Translations under genes and position numbers: made by a program | Notes under the pieces: generated by a model | Seen by the model: the letters and a program-made list of their open reading frames with translations, nothing else | Told to the model about the DNA's origin: nothing | Databases searched by the model: none | Shown: positions 1 through 9,700 of the stretch, one piece after another | Layout: the number at the start of each line of letters is the position of its first letter | Position numbering within the stretch: position 1 is the first letter of the stretch | NCBI RefSeq assembly: GCF_002234915.1 | Contig: NZ_NEWD01000007.1 | Location: 186,001 to 250,000, forward strand | DNA from: Bifidobacterium vansinderenii | Lineage (GTDB): Bacteria > Actinomycetota > Actinomycetes > Actinomycetales > Bifidobacteriaceae | DNA length: 64,000 nucleotides | Direction: 5' to 3'

Positions 1-1
1 G

Positions 2-190
2 GCGCTCGCCGATCGCATCGACTGGTGGTACGAGCACCCAGACGAATGCGAGGAGTGGGGGAGACGGTATGCGCAACATACGCGGGAGCATTACTCCGTG
101 CGCTCGTCTGTGGAACGATTCGTGGCGATGGAACGCGAGGCCATCGCCGATGATCGTCGGGCCCGGCGCTCGGATGATGATGGCCGGTGA
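2..190 (+). CDS. C-terminal fragment of a glycosyltransferase (partial, 5' end outside window)
   Basis: An open frame runs from the window edge to a TGA and gives 62 residues. It begins ALADRIDWWYEHPDECEEWG and continues with HTREHYSVRSSVERF. Alternating tryptophan, tyrosine and acidic residues followed by a basic amphipathic helix are typical of the last helix of GT-B fold glycosyltransferases, which packs back onto the N-terminal domain. The acceptor sugar or lipid cannot be told from this piece, because the nucleotide-sugar binding region lies outside the window. The tail (RRARRSDDDGR) is charged and probably disordered. The family call is inference from the tail alone; the reading frame itself is clear. 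Confidence 0.55.
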   Translation, partial: ALADRIDWWYEHPDECEEWGRRYAQHTREHYSVRSSVERFVAMEREAIADDRRARRSDDDGR

Positions 191-329
191 CGGACGGGTG
201 CATGATGTGTTGTGTGCGGTACATCGGGTGCATGACATCATCAGAATACTGACGACAGTGTCATAAACGTTGATATTCCAACGATTGTTCCGGCACTGCC
301 GCGGTCTGCGAATGGCGCGACACGCCGAG

Positions 330-358
330 TTGGACAGCCTCTGAGATTCGTGTATAGT
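330..358 (+). promoter_or_regulatory. Promoter of tRNA-His
   Basis: TTGGAC (330-335) and TATAGT (353-358) are separated by exactly 17 bases, close to the sigma-70-type consensus. The tRNA begins 45 bases after the -10 box, so a short 5' leader is expected. Bases 191-329 hold no gene that I can support. Confidence 0.7.
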
Positions 359-402
359 AATCACCTGTTGCGCTCATTCAGTTCGCTGAGTGAAGACGAC
401 AT

Positions 403-476
403 GGTGGCTATAGCTCAGTTGGTAGAGCATCTGATTGTGGTTCAGAAGGTCGCGTGTTCGAGCCACGTTAGCCACC
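403..476 (+). tRNA. tRNA-His (GTG anticodon)
   Basis: The cloverleaf folds fully. Acceptor GTGGCTA pairs with TAGCCAC, the D stem is GCTC/GAGC, the anticodon stem TCTGA/TCAGA closes the loop TTGTGGT with anticodon GTG, and the T arm is GCGTG-TTCGAGC-CACGT. The extra 5' G at 403 opposite discriminator C at 476 is the identity mark of histidine tRNAs. The CCA end is not encoded; CCC follows. Confidence 0.95.
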
Positions 477-483
477 CCGAGGT

Positions 484-516
484 GATCCCCGGAGCCGAAA
501 GGCTTCGGGGATTTTT
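484..516 (+). terminator. Rho-independent terminator after tRNA-His
   Basis: ATCCCCGGAGCC pairs with GGCTTCGGGGAT across a GAAA tetraloop and is followed by TTTTT. It lies eight bases after the tRNA end and would end its transcript. Confidence 0.9.
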
Positions 517-609
517 CGTATGTGCGGTTGTGCGTTCACCGGGCCGGTGATATCGGGCGTGCCGCCCTTGGGACCGGATAGGATGACGGGGCCTTACAAG
601 ATATGCGGT

Positions 610-752
610 CCCTCCCTCAGTCCGCCTGTGGCGGCCAGCTCCCTCCCTTGGAGGGAGCACGTGCTCCTTATCCTAGAGGGCGCATGCGCTCCTTACCCTC
701 GTGCTCCCTCCAAGGGAGGGAGCTGTCATGCGCAGCATGACTGAGGGAGGGG
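610..752. repeat. Large palindromic intergenic repeat (CTCCCTC family)
   Basis: The left arm reads CCCTCCCTCAGTC, then CAGCTCCCTCCCTTGGAGGG; the right arm is its mirror, ending GACTGAGGGAGGGG. Two nested hairpins surround a GC-rich centre. Relatives of this element occur near 5.36, 16.87, 49.75, 51.18, 54.92 and 57.9 kb, always between genes. The gap 517-817 otherwise holds no gene I can support. Confidence 0.75.
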
Positions 753-817
753 TCGCACAGGGTATAGGCCGAAACGGTCACGCATTTGGACCTATAACTC
801 AGAGTGTCGTCTACCTG

Positions 818-1123
818 CTACTGCTCCAGATTGCTCTGGGTGCCGGCGGTGGCGCCGGCGCTGGCCTGATCGGCCTGGGCGGCGTCGAGCTGGGCGCGCA
901 CGTCGTCGAGCAGGGACTGGGCACGGCGGGCAAGGGCCTCGCCCAGCTGCCACTGGCGCATTGAGGCGTCAAGGTCGAGTCCGCCGGCCTCCAGCGCCTG
1001 CACGGCCTGGATGAGCTGATCGCGGGCCTGCTCGTAGCTCAGCGCGTTGATCTTCTCAAGCTCCTCGGCGCTCAGCGAGGGCAGGTTGGAGGTGGACTGG
1101 GCGTTTGCGTTCTGATCGGTCAT
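818..1123 (-). CDS. xseB: Exodeoxyribonuclease VII small subunit
   Basis: This is the small subunit of exonuclease VII, which binds in several copies to XseA and helps degrade single-stranded DNA to oligonucleotides during mismatch and damage repair. The 101-residue product has the family core: a helix beginning LSYEQARDQLIQAVQALE, the near-invariant GGLDLDASMRQWQLGEAL segment, and a second helix (ARRAQSLLDDVRAQLD). I start at the ATG preceded by AAGGAGAT; the open frame extends 40 codons further upstream, but that part looks like leader DNA. The tail is alanine- and glutamine-rich and not conserved. It lies downstream of xseA on the same strand, about 176 bases away. Confidence 0.93.
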   Translation of the reverse strand: MTDQNANAQSTSNLPSLSAEELEKINALSYEQARDQLIQAVQALEAGGLDLDASMRQWQLGEALARRAQSLLDDVRAQLDAAQADQASAGATAGTQSNLEQ

Positions 1124-1215
1124 GATGATCTCCTTGGCGGTGCGCCGCATTGTGAACGAGCGGCGCATCTGGTCGTATATCGGATACTGACATATATATA
1201 GGTGTCGCAATCGTG

Positions 1216-1274
1216 TTGTTTCACGACCACGACAGTGTTTCATGACGTTGTTTCATGCGTCATGTTGTTTCACG
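1216..1274. repeat. Four copies of a TTGTTTCA(C/T)G motif between xseA and xseB
   Basis: Near-identical 10-mers start at 1216, 1235, 1248 and 1265, all in the same direction, within the xseA-xseB spacer (the second copy reads GTGTTTCATG). They could be iterated protein-binding sites or leftovers of slippage. No function is shown by the sequence. Confidence 0.5.
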
Positions 1275-1299
1275 GACTGGTCGATGTGCCGGACGGCGC

Positions 1300-2565
1300 C
1301 TACTGCACGGTCGCGCGAATCGATCCATGACGCAGCGTGACGGCAAGCTCGTCGCCGCTCTTCACATCGTCGGCGTCGGTCACCACATGGCCGCTCGTGG
1401 TCTGGATCACCGCGTAGCCGCGGTCGAGCGTGGACTGCGGACTCAACGCGGTCAGCGAGGCGTGCAGCTTCTCCACGGTCAGCGAGGCGTCGTCGACGAT
1501 GCGGCGCATGCCGATATCCAGACGCTGGCGGGCGTCGTCGACGAACCGCTGCGGACGGTCGAGCATCGTCAGCGGCTGTGTCAGGCTCGGACGGTTCGCA
1601 TAGCCCTCGATCAGACGCATCTCGTTGTCCACGCGGGCGCGAATACGGTCGCGCATGCGACGGCGTGCCTCATCCACGATCTGCAGCTGCTCGTTCACGT
1701 CCGGCACGATGCGCTTGGCCGCATCCGTCGGGGTGGACGCGCGCATATCCGCGGCCAGATCGATCAGTGTCCAGTCGTCCTCGTGACCGATGGCCGACAC
1801 GATCGGCGTGACGCACGCGGCCGTGGCACGCACCACGCCCTCGTCGGAGAACCCCATAAGGTCCTCGAAGCTGCCGCCGCCTCGGGCCACGATGATCACA
1901 TCCACGCTCGGATCTGCGTCGAGCCGTTGGATCGCGGCGATCACATCCGGCGGGCAACTGGGTCCCTGCACGTGCGCGTGCACGACGGTGAACTCGATCG
2001 TGGGCCAGCGCAGCCGTGCGTTGGTGATCACATCGCCCTCGGCGCGCGCCTGCGGAGCACACACCAGGCCGATGCGCTTGGGGAACGCGGGGATCGGGAT
2101 CTTGTTCTCCGCGTCGAACAATCCCTCGCCCTTGAGCCGCTTGCGCAGCTCCTCGATCTGCGCCATCAGGTCGCCCTTGCCCACGCGGCGGATGTCATCG
2201 CCCATGAAGCTCAGACGGGTCTGCTTCATCCACACGTCGGGACGGCCGTGCAGCACCACGCGGTCGCCCTGACGGAATTCGCGGGCCATCTGCGCAAAAC
2301 GGCCGAAGCCGGTCACGCTTAGCGAGATGTCCTCCGTGTTGTCGCGCACGGTGAGATAGGCGGAGCCGGCGCGGCGCGTGTTGATCTCCGAGATCTGGCC
2401 CTCGATCCACGTGCCGGGCCATTTGGCCACGGCGTCGTGATACTTGCGGCTGAGCAGGCTGATCGGCCAGGGATTGTCCGGAGTGGTGTCCCTCGCCAGA
2501 CGCGCAAGCGGCTGCGGCTGCACGTTCTGGGCGCCGGGGGAGTCCGGGAAAAGCGTATTGGTCAT
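1300..2565 (-). CDS. xseA: Exodeoxyribonuclease VII large subunit
   Basis: This is the catalytic subunit of exonuclease VII. The 421-residue protein has the N-terminal OB-fold that binds single-stranded DNA (ISEINTRRAGSAYLTVRD, then DRVVLHGRPDVW, about residues 55-140). The central nuclease domain follows, with the diagnostic IARGGGSFEDLMGFSDE and ATPIVSAIGHEDDWTLIDLAADMRASTPT-like motifs (about 225-290), and then a helical C-terminal region. The last segment, LDRGYAVIQT, is the conserved XseA tail. ATG is the first codon of the frame. It is transcribed divergently from nrdD and precedes xseB. The length is slightly below the usual 400-450 range midpoint and nothing appears missing. Confidence 0.96.
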   Translation of the reverse strand: MTNTLFPDSPGAQNVQPQPLARLARDTTPDNPWPISLLSRKYHDAVAKWPGTWIEGQISEINTRRAGSAYLTVRDNTEDISLSVTGFGRFAQMAREFRQGDRVVLHGRPDVWMKQTRLSFMGDDIRRVGKGDLMAQIEELRKRLKGEGLFDAENKIPIPAFPKRIGLVCAPQARAEGDVITNARLRWPTIEFTVVHAHVQGPSCPPDVIAAIQRLDADPSVDVIIVARGGGSFEDLMGFSDEGVVRATAACVTPIVSAIGHEDDWTLIDLAADMRASTPTDAAKRIVPDVNEQLQIVDEARRRMRDRIRARVDNEMRLIEGYANRPSLTQPLTMLDRPQRFVDDARQRLDIGMRRIVDDASLTVEKLHASLTALSPQSTLDRGYAVIQTTSGHVVTDADDVKSGDELAVTLRHGSIRATVQ

Positions 2566-2746
2566 GACCTCACTTTCCGCCGCGTGCGGGACATGTGACG
2601 ATGGTCACACGAGCGGTGTGAGGTTGCTCACCGTGTGGCGTGGCGGGTCGTGCGCTGTCCGGTGATACGGGCACAATCGATGGTCGGCCATGACACGCCG
2701 GAGGCGATTTTCATCGCCGTTATTTTTCCGCGACATGATGCCGAAA

Positions 2747-2793
2747 ACACTAGATATGCGCTTGGCATGGTAGATCCCAACTAGATATTGGGG
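2747..2793 (+). promoter_or_regulatory. Tandem NrdR-box-like operators upstream of nrdD
   Basis: ACACTAGATATGCGCT (2747-2762) and CAACTAGATATTGGGG (2778-2793) each resemble the known NrdR box (ACACWATATATWGTGT). Their starts are 31 bases apart, the three-helical-turn spacing typical of paired NrdR sites. The second is nearly palindromic (CCAA-N7-TTGG). NrdR represses ribonucleotide reductase genes in response to ATP/dATP, so this fits the downstream nrdD. The remainder of the 2566-2897 gap is the xseA/nrdD divergent promoter region. Confidence 0.7.
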
Positions 2794-2897
2794 TGGAAGT
2801 GCTGTAATGTGCAATAGGCCGGTTGGCGTGGTCCCGGCGATAACGACCACGGAATACGTTGCCCGACACACTAAAGAACCATGGCGGAAGGAGACTG

Positions 2898-5297
2898 ATG
2901 AGCGCACAGGTGCTGGAACAGGAGACGACCGAGGTGATTCGTCCGCAGAAGGAGACCGTGCTCGTCGAAAAGCGCGACGGCAGGGTCGTCGACTTCGATC
3001 CGATCAACATCATCAATGCCGTGGCCGCCGCATTCGGCGACCTCGACAAGAAGGTGGGCCCCGAAGAGGAGCGCATCATCCGCGACATCGCGGATCGCGT
3101 CGAAGCAGAGGTGAAGACCCGCTACACCGGTCCCGCCAAGATCGAGGACATCCAGAACCTGGTCGAGCACGCCCTCATCGGCGAGCACCTGTACGAGGTG
3201 GCCCGCACCTACACCAACTACCGCCTGAACAAGGACATCGAGCGCGCCAAGGCCACCGACATCAACGAGGCCGTGAGCCGTCTGGTCAACAAGGACGAGG
3301 CCCTCGTGCGCGAGAACGCGAACAAGGACTCCAACGTCTACGCCACCCAGCGTGATCTGCTCGCCGGCGCCGTGAGCAAGGCCTCCGCCTTCTCCATGCT
3401 GCCCGAGCAGGTCTCCAACGCCCACATGAAGGGCGACATCCACTTCCACGATGCCGACTACTCGCCGTTCACCGCCATGAGCAACTGCTCCCTGCCGGAC
3501 TTCGGCGACATGCTCGAGCACGGCTTCGCCCTCGGCAACGCCATGATGGACTCCCCGAAGTCCATCGGCACCGCCGCCACCCAGATCACCCAGATCATTA
3601 AGGACATCGCCGGCTGCCAGTACGGCGGCCAGACCGTCAACCGCTGCGACGAGATGCTCGAGCGCTACGCCAAGCGCGACTACGAGAAGAACCTCAAGAT
3701 GGCCGAGGCGATCCTGCCCGACGAGATGCCGCTCAACGTGGCCGAGGACGTCGTCAAGGGTCTCAAGGCCCAGGAGCCCAAGTGGCTGCACTTCGAGAAC
3801 CGTGAGCCGCTGGGTGAGGACACCCCGTTCGACGAGAACCTCTCCGAGATCGAGCAGCTGCGCGAGATCTACGCCAAGATCATGACCCGCAAGGCCATCT
3901 ACGACGCCATGCAGACCATGGAATACCAGATCAACTCCAACCGCGTGTCCAACGGCCAGACCCCGTTCGTCACCGTCGGCTTCGGTCTGGGCACCTCCTG
4001 GTTCGCCCGCGAGATCCAGCGCGCCATCCTGCTCAACCGCATCCGCGGCCTCGGCAAGGACCGTCACACCGCCATCTTCCCCAAGCTCGTGTTCACCATC
4101 AAGCACGGCGTGAACGCCGACCCGGGCGACCCGAACTACGATCTCAAGCAGCTGGCGCTCGAATCCGCCACCAAGCGCATGTACCCGGACGTGGTGTTCT
4201 ACGAGAACATCGTGAAGATCACCGGCTCCTTCAAGGCCCCGATGGGCTGCCGCTCCTTCCTGCAGGGCTGGAAGGACCCGAAGACCGGCAAGGACGTGAC
4301 CGACGGCCGTATGAACCTCGGCGTGGTGTCCGTGAACGTGCCGCGCATCGCCCTCGAATCGCACGGCGACGTGGACCGCTTCTGGAAGCTGTTCAACCAG
4401 CGCATGGAGATCGCCCACGAGGCCCTGCAGTTCCGCATCATGCGCTGCAAGCAGGCCACCCCGGTCAACGCCCCCACCCTCTACCGCTACGGCGCCTTCG
4501 GTCGCCTGAACGCCAACGACAAGGTGGACCAGCTGTTCAAGGACGGCCGCGCCACCGTGTCCCTCGGCTACATCGGCCTGTACGAGACCACCGCTGTGTT
4601 CTTCGGCAAGGACTGGATGACCGACCACCACTGGGACGAGGACGGCAAGGAGTTCGCCCTGTCGATCGTGCGCCGCATGAACGAGCTGTGCAAGCAGTGG
4701 AGCGCCGCCGAGGGCTACCACTACTCCGTGTACTCCACCCCGGCCGAAAGCCTCACCGACCGTTTCAACCGCATGGACCGCGAGAAGTTCGGCGAAGTCG
4801 AGGGCGTGACCGACCACGACTTCTACACCAACAGCTTCCACTACCCCGTGTGGCTGCAGCCCACCCCGATGGAGAAGCTCGCCTACGAGAAGGACTTCCC
4901 GTACCTCGCCTCCGGCGGCTTCATCAACTACTGCGAGTTCCCCTGCCTGCAGCCGAACCCCAAGGCCCTCGAAGCCGTGTGGGACTACGCCTACAACATC
5001 GGCATCGGCTACCTCGGCACGAACACGCCCATCGACCACTGCTTCGTCTGCGGCTTCGAAGGCGACTTCGAACCCACCGACGAGGGCTTCAAGTGCCCCG
5101 AGTGCGGCAACTCCGACCCCGACAAGTGCAACGTGACCAAGCGCACCTGCGGCTACCTGGGCAACCCGGTCCAGCGCCCCATGGTGCACGGCCGCCACGA
5201 GGAGATCGCCCACCGCGTCAAGCACATGGCCGGCGAAACCGGACACGTGACGCTCAAGGACGGCACCGAGCGCGAATGGTTCGAAGACACCAAGTGA
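2898..5297 (+). CDS. nrdD: Anaerobic ribonucleoside-triphosphate reductase (class III)
   Basis: The glycyl-radical enzyme reduces ribonucleoside triphosphates to dNTPs without oxygen. The protein has 799 residues. An N-terminal ATP-cone (VEKRDGRVVDFDPINIINAV) gives allosteric control. The catalytic barrel carries the substrate-site segment HFHDADYSPF. Near the C terminus lie a zinc site made of CFVCG (about 715) and CPECG (about 733), and the glycyl-radical loop RTCGYLGNP (about 749-757). The start ATG is preceded by AAGGAG; a TTG 39 bases upstream is also in frame but has no ribosome site. nrdG follows after 237 bases. Two NrdR-like boxes upstream suggest dNTP-responsive repression. Confidence 0.97.
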   Translation: MSAQVLEQETTEVIRPQKETVLVEKRDGRVVDFDPINIINAVAAAFGDLDKKVGPEEERIIRDIADRVEAEVKTRYTGPAKIEDIQNLVEHALIGEHLYEVARTYTNYRLNKDIERAKATDINEAVSRLVNKDEALVRENANKDSNVYATQRDLLAGAVSKASAFSMLPEQVSNAHMKGDIHFHDADYSPFTAMSNCSLPDFGDMLEHGFALGNAMMDSPKSIGTAATQITQIIKDIAGCQYGGQTVNRCDEMLERYAKRDYEKNLKMAEAILPDEMPLNVAEDVVKGLKAQEPKWLHFENREPLGEDTPFDENLSEIEQLREIYAKIMTRKAIYDAMQTMEYQINSNRVSNGQTPFVTVGFGLGTSWFAREIQRAILLNRIRGLGKDRHTAIFPKLVFTIKHGVNADPGDPNYDLKQLALESATKRMYPDVVFYENIVKITGSFKAPMGCRSFLQGWKDPKTGKDVTDGRMNLGVVSVNVPRIALESHGDVDRFWKLFNQRMEIAHEALQFRIMRCKQATPVNAPTLYRYGAFGRLNANDKVDQLFKDGRATVSLGYIGLYETTAVFFGKDWMTDHHWDEDGKEFALSIVRRMNELCKQWSAAEGYHYSVYSTPAESLTDRFNRMDREKFGEVEGVTDHDFYTNSFHYPVWLQPTPMEKLAYEKDFPYLASGGFINYCEFPCLQPNPKALEAVWDYAYNIGIGYLGTNTPIDHCFVCGFEGDFEPTDEGFKCPECGNSDPDKCNVTKRTCGYLGNPVQRPMVHGRHEEIAHRVKHMAGETGHVTLKDGTEREWFEDTK

Positions 5298-5355
5298 CCG
5301 CAGCCGCGTGAGACTCCCGCCCTGAGCGGGAACCGCGCATAGCCCCATCACTTCC

Positions 5356-5483
5356 GGCTCCCCTCGCCGAGGGGGAGCTGTCGGCAACGTCGACCGAGGG
5401 GAGCCCAACCGCACGTATGGCATGTGCATTGGGCTCCCCTCAGTCATGTGCGAACACGGCAGCTCCCCGGCGCAGGGGAGCCT
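5356..5483. repeat. Two hairpin repeats between nrdD and nrdG (CTCCCCTC family)
   Basis: GGCTCCCCTCG ... CGAGGGGAGCC (5356-5405) and GGGCTCCCCT ... AGGGGAGCCT (5431-5483) form two consecutive inverted repeats, the first with an inner GAGGGGGAGCTGTCGGC-type arm. They belong to the family first seen at 610-752. Placed inside the nrdD-nrdG unit, they could attenuate or process the transcript. Confidence 0.7.
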
Positions 5484-5534
5484 TTGCCGTCGCCACGGCC
5501 GTCGGCGCCCTATTCGCAACCAAGGAGGAAACGC

Positions 5535-6248
5535 ATGCCCGAATCATGGAAGCAGGTCAAGCACCACGACTTCGCCGCCGGCGAGACCGACCGCGGCCCC
5601 GGAGTCCCCAGTGAACTCACCAACAACCCCCGTGCCGGCCAATGGGACGGCCGACGCATGGGACAGCGCATGGTCGCCGACTACAAGCGCTTCCTCATGA
5701 CCGACGGCGAAGGCATCCGCTGCTCCATCTACGTCAGCGGCTGCCCCTTCCGCTGCGACGGCTGCTACAACTCCTCCATCTGGGACTTCCAAGCCGGCTA
5801 CGAATACAACCAGAAGCTCGAGGACATGATCATGGACGACCTCTCCCAGTCGTTCGTCCAAGGCCTCACCCTCCTCGGCGGCGAACCCCTCCTCAACACC
5901 ACCATCCTCATCCCCCTGTGCCGCAAGATCCGCGAACGCTTCGGTCACACCAAAGACATCTGGTGCTGGACCGGCTACACCTGGGAAGAGCTCATGCGCC
6001 CCGGCGAAACCCCCGACAAGCGCGACCTCCTCGACCTCATCGACATCCTCGTCGACGGCCGCTACCTCAAGGACCAGCACGACTCCCTCCTCCAGTTCCG
6101 CGGTTCCAAAAACCAGCGCATCCTCGACGTCCCCAAATCCCTCGAGGTCGGCAAACCCGTCATCTGGGCCAAACTGCACGACCAGGAACGGTTCATACCC
6201 GAGATATACGGCAAAGACCGTGCCGCGGGCGAGGGCGACGCGTCATGA
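5535..6248 (+). CDS. nrdG: Anaerobic ribonucleotide reductase activating protein (radical SAM)
   Basis: This radical-SAM enzyme installs the glycyl radical on NrdD using S-adenosylmethionine and a [4Fe-4S] cluster. The 237-residue protein has the cluster motif CPFRCDGC (cysteines 70, 74 and 77) after the typical lead-in GEGIRCSIYVSG, and the GGEPLL motif that binds SAM. It continues with WCWTGYTWEELM and VDGRY, standard NrdG landmarks. The ATG follows AAGGAGG; upstream codons in the same frame run through the repeat region and are rejected. About 50 extra N-terminal residues precede the radical-SAM core compared with short NrdG forms. It follows nrdD and probably shares its control. Confidence 0.96.
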   Translation: MPESWKQVKHHDFAAGETDRGPGVPSELTNNPRAGQWDGRRMGQRMVADYKRFLMTDGEGIRCSIYVSGCPFRCDGCYNSSIWDFQAGYEYNQKLEDMIMDDLSQSFVQGLTLLGGEPLLNTTILIPLCRKIRERFGHTKDIWCWTGYTWEELMRPGETPDKRDLLDLIDILVDGRYLKDQHDSLLQFRGSKNQRILDVPKSLEVGKPVIWAKLHDQERFIPEIYGKDRAAGEGDAS

Positions 6249-6449
6249 CGGAGCGTCGCCTGCGTTGCTCCTCGGTCGACGTACCTTCGTACGCCTTCCC
6301 TCGGTGCGCCTTGGTGCCGCACGCGTCATGACGCGTCGCCTGCGGCGTTGTGGTGAGTCGTCGGCGTTGCTCCTCGGTCGACGTACCTTCGTACGCCTTC
6401 CCTCGGTGCGTCTTGGCGTCGCACTCGTCATGACGCGTCGCCTGCGGCG
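6238..6449. repeat. 102-bp tandem direct repeat downstream of nrdG
   Basis: Bases 6263-6347 recur at 6365-6449 with few changes, a period of 102 bases. A partial unit (GCGTCATGACG, GCGTCGCCTGCG) precedes them at 6239-6264. Each unit carries a 5-bp inverted repeat CGTAC-CTTC-GTACG and the palindromic core CGTCATGACG. No gene is supported in 6249-6713. Confidence 0.8.
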
Positions 6450-6713
6450 ACATTGTCGGACGGCGACAGTGTCGGGGGAGTGGTTGAACGGGAACGGCAT
6501 GTGATCGGACAACTTTGTGAGGTATGTCGAGAATCATTCGCTGTTGGCTCAAAATACGGGCGTGTGGGGGTTTGGTGATCGTCGGCGTTCCGTACTGGCG
6601 ACTACGATACTGCAAGGAAATGTGCGAGCGCATATAAGGGTTGCCGCGGAAAAGAAGAAGTGAGCGCGGCCGGTAGGCGTGGAAGGGCACACGGACGGAT
6701 TGAAGGAAAAGGT

Positions 6714-9700
6714 ATGCCGGAGTTGAAGACGAACGACTGCATCAGGATCGGCCTGGACATCGGGTCGACGACGGTGAAGGCGGTGGTCCTGGACAAGGAC
6801 GGAGTCTCCGCCGACGGGGGAGAGGACGAATCGCCGCTGGCCGCGCCCGGCCAGCATATTCTCTACGCCGATTATCGGCGTCATCACGCCAACGTGCGTG
6901 CCACGGTGGCCGAACTGCTCACCGATATCCATCATCATCTCGAGGATCTGCATCGCGGCGACGAACCCGTGCGTCTGGCCATCACCGGTTCCGGCGGCCT
7001 CGGCCTCGCCGACAACCTGCACGTGCCGTTCGCCCAGGAGGTCATCGCCGAAACCGTGGCGATCGACGCCAAATACCCGCAGGCCGACGTGATCATCGAA
7101 CTCGGCGGCGAGGACGCCAAGGTCACCTATCTCAAGCCCACGCCCGAACAGCGCATGAACGGCTCCTGCGCCGGCGGCACCGGCGCGTTCATCGACCAGA
7201 TGGCCACCCTGCTCGACACCGACGCCACCGGCCTCAACGAAATGGCCAAGCACTACGAGACGCTGTACCCGATTGCGTCCCGCTGCGGCGTGTTCGCCAA
7301 GACCGACCTGCAGCCGTTGATCAACGACGGCGCTGCCAAGCCCGACCTCGCCGCGTCGATCTTCACCGCCGTGGCCACCCAGACCATCGCCGGCCTGTCG
7401 TCCGGCCGGCCGATCCGCGGCACCGTGATCTTCCTCGGCGGACCGTTGTTCTTCCTGTCCGAACTGCGCGAGGCGTTCCGCCGTGCACTCAAGGACCGCG
7501 TCAAGGAATTCATCACCCCCGAGGACGCGCACCTGTACGTCGCGTACGGTTCCGCGCTGCTCGTCGGTCAGGAGGACGCCGAACAGAACGAGGACGGCAT
7601 CGTCCACTACGAGGCTCGCACGCTCGACGACATCCTCGCCGCACTGGAGAACCTGAAGAATCTGCCGAGCAACACGCCCACCATGCCGCCGCTGTTCGAC
7701 ACCGAGGAGGACCGCGAACGCTTCAACGAGCGTCACCACCGCGAGCACATCCACATCGGCACGCTCGAAGGCGCGCACGGCCCGCACTTCCTCGGCATCG
7801 ACGCGGGATCCACCACCATCAAGGCCACGCTCGTCAACGACGATCGCGAGATCGTCTGGTCCAGCTACGCGAACAACGAGGGCAGCCCGCTGACTGCGGC
7901 CGTCAACATCGTCAAGAAGATCCAGAACGAGCTGCCCGAAGGCGCGTACATCGCCCGCAGCTGCGCCACCGGCTACGGCGAAGGACTCATCACCACCGGT
8001 CTGCACCTCGACGAAGGCGTGGTGGAGACCATGGCCCACTATCGTGGCGCGGAAATGGTCAGCCCTGGCGTCACCGCCGTCATCGACATCGGCGGTCAGG
8101 ACATGAAGTATCTGGCCATCAACGACGGCGTGATCGACTCGATCGCCGTCAACGAGGCCTGTTCGTCCGGCTGCGGATCGTTCCTGCAGACGTTCGCCCA
8201 GTCCATGGGCCTGACCATCCAGGAATTCACGCAGAAGGCGCTGGCCTCCGACCATCCGGTCGACCTCGGATCGCGCTGCACCGTGTTCATGAACTCGTCC
8301 GTCAAGCAGGCGCAGAAGGAAGGCGCGTCGATCGAAAACATCGCCGCCGGCCTGTGCTACTCCGTCGTGCGCAACGCCCTGTACAAGGTGATCAAGCTGC
8401 GCGACGCCGGCGACCTCGGCGACACCGTGGTCGTGCAGGGCGGCACGTTCCTCAACGACGCCGTGCTGCGCGCCTTCGAACTGCTCACCGAACGCGAGGT
8501 CACCCGACCCAACATCGCCGGCCTCATGGGCGCGTTCGGCGCTGCCCTCACCGCGCGCATGCACTACAACGACGACGATGATCCGAACAAGCGTTCGTCG
8601 ATCCTGTCCGGCAGCGAACTTGACAACCTGTCGATGACCTCCGAACGCGACGTGTGCAAGCTGTGCCAGAACCACTGCAAGCTCACCATCACCACCTTCG
8701 CCGACGGTTCGCGCTACGTGACCGGCAACCGCTGCGAGCGCGGCGGTGACAGCAAGCGCAAGCGCAGCGACCGGCCCAACCTGTACGAATACAAGTACAA
8801 GCGCTGCTTCGCCTACCGCAGGCTCACCGACAAGAAGGCCACCCGCGGCGAGATCGGCATCCCGCGCGTACTCAACATGTACGAGAACTACCCGTTCTGG
8901 TTCACGCTGCTCACCAGCCTCGGCTTCAAGGTGATGATCTCCGGCCGATCCAACCACGAACTGTTCGAGACGGGCATCGACTCCATCGCCTCCGAGAACA
9001 TCTGCTACCCGGCCAAGCTCGTGCACGGCCACATCAAGTGGCTGCTGCACAAGGGCATCAAGACCATCTTCTACCCGTGCGTCAGCTACGAGGAGAATCT
9101 GGTCGAGAACACCGACAACCACTACAACTGCCCGGTCGTGGCCAACTATCCGGTCGTGATCGGCGCCAACATGCCCGAACTGCGCGACCCGTCCATCCGC
9201 TACATGCGCCCCTACTTCAATCTCGCCGACCACGACCTCATGGTCGACCGCATCGTCGAGGAATTCGCATGGGCGAACGTGAGCCGCGAAGAGGCCGAAG
9301 CCGCCGTCAAGGCCGCATACGCCGAGGACAAGCTCTTCAAGCACGACGTGCAGCAGGAGGGCCTGCGCGCGCTCGCCTACATGAAGGAGCACAACTGCCG
9401 CGGCATCGTGCTCGCCGGCCGTCCCTACCACATCGACCCGGAGATCAACCACGGCATCCCCGAAACGATCTGCGCGCTCGGCATGGTCGTGCTTTCCGAG
9501 GACTCCATCTGCGAACTGCAGCCCGGCGAGGACCTCCACCTGAGCGACTACCTCGCCGAAGGGGAGAAGGATCCACGCAAGAAGGACTCCGCAGGCTTCC
9601 GCCACGTAGGCGACCGCAAGGTCACCCGCATGCCGCTGCGCGTGACCAACCAGTGGGCCTACCACTCCCGCCTGTACGCGGCCGCGCACTTCGTGGCCTC

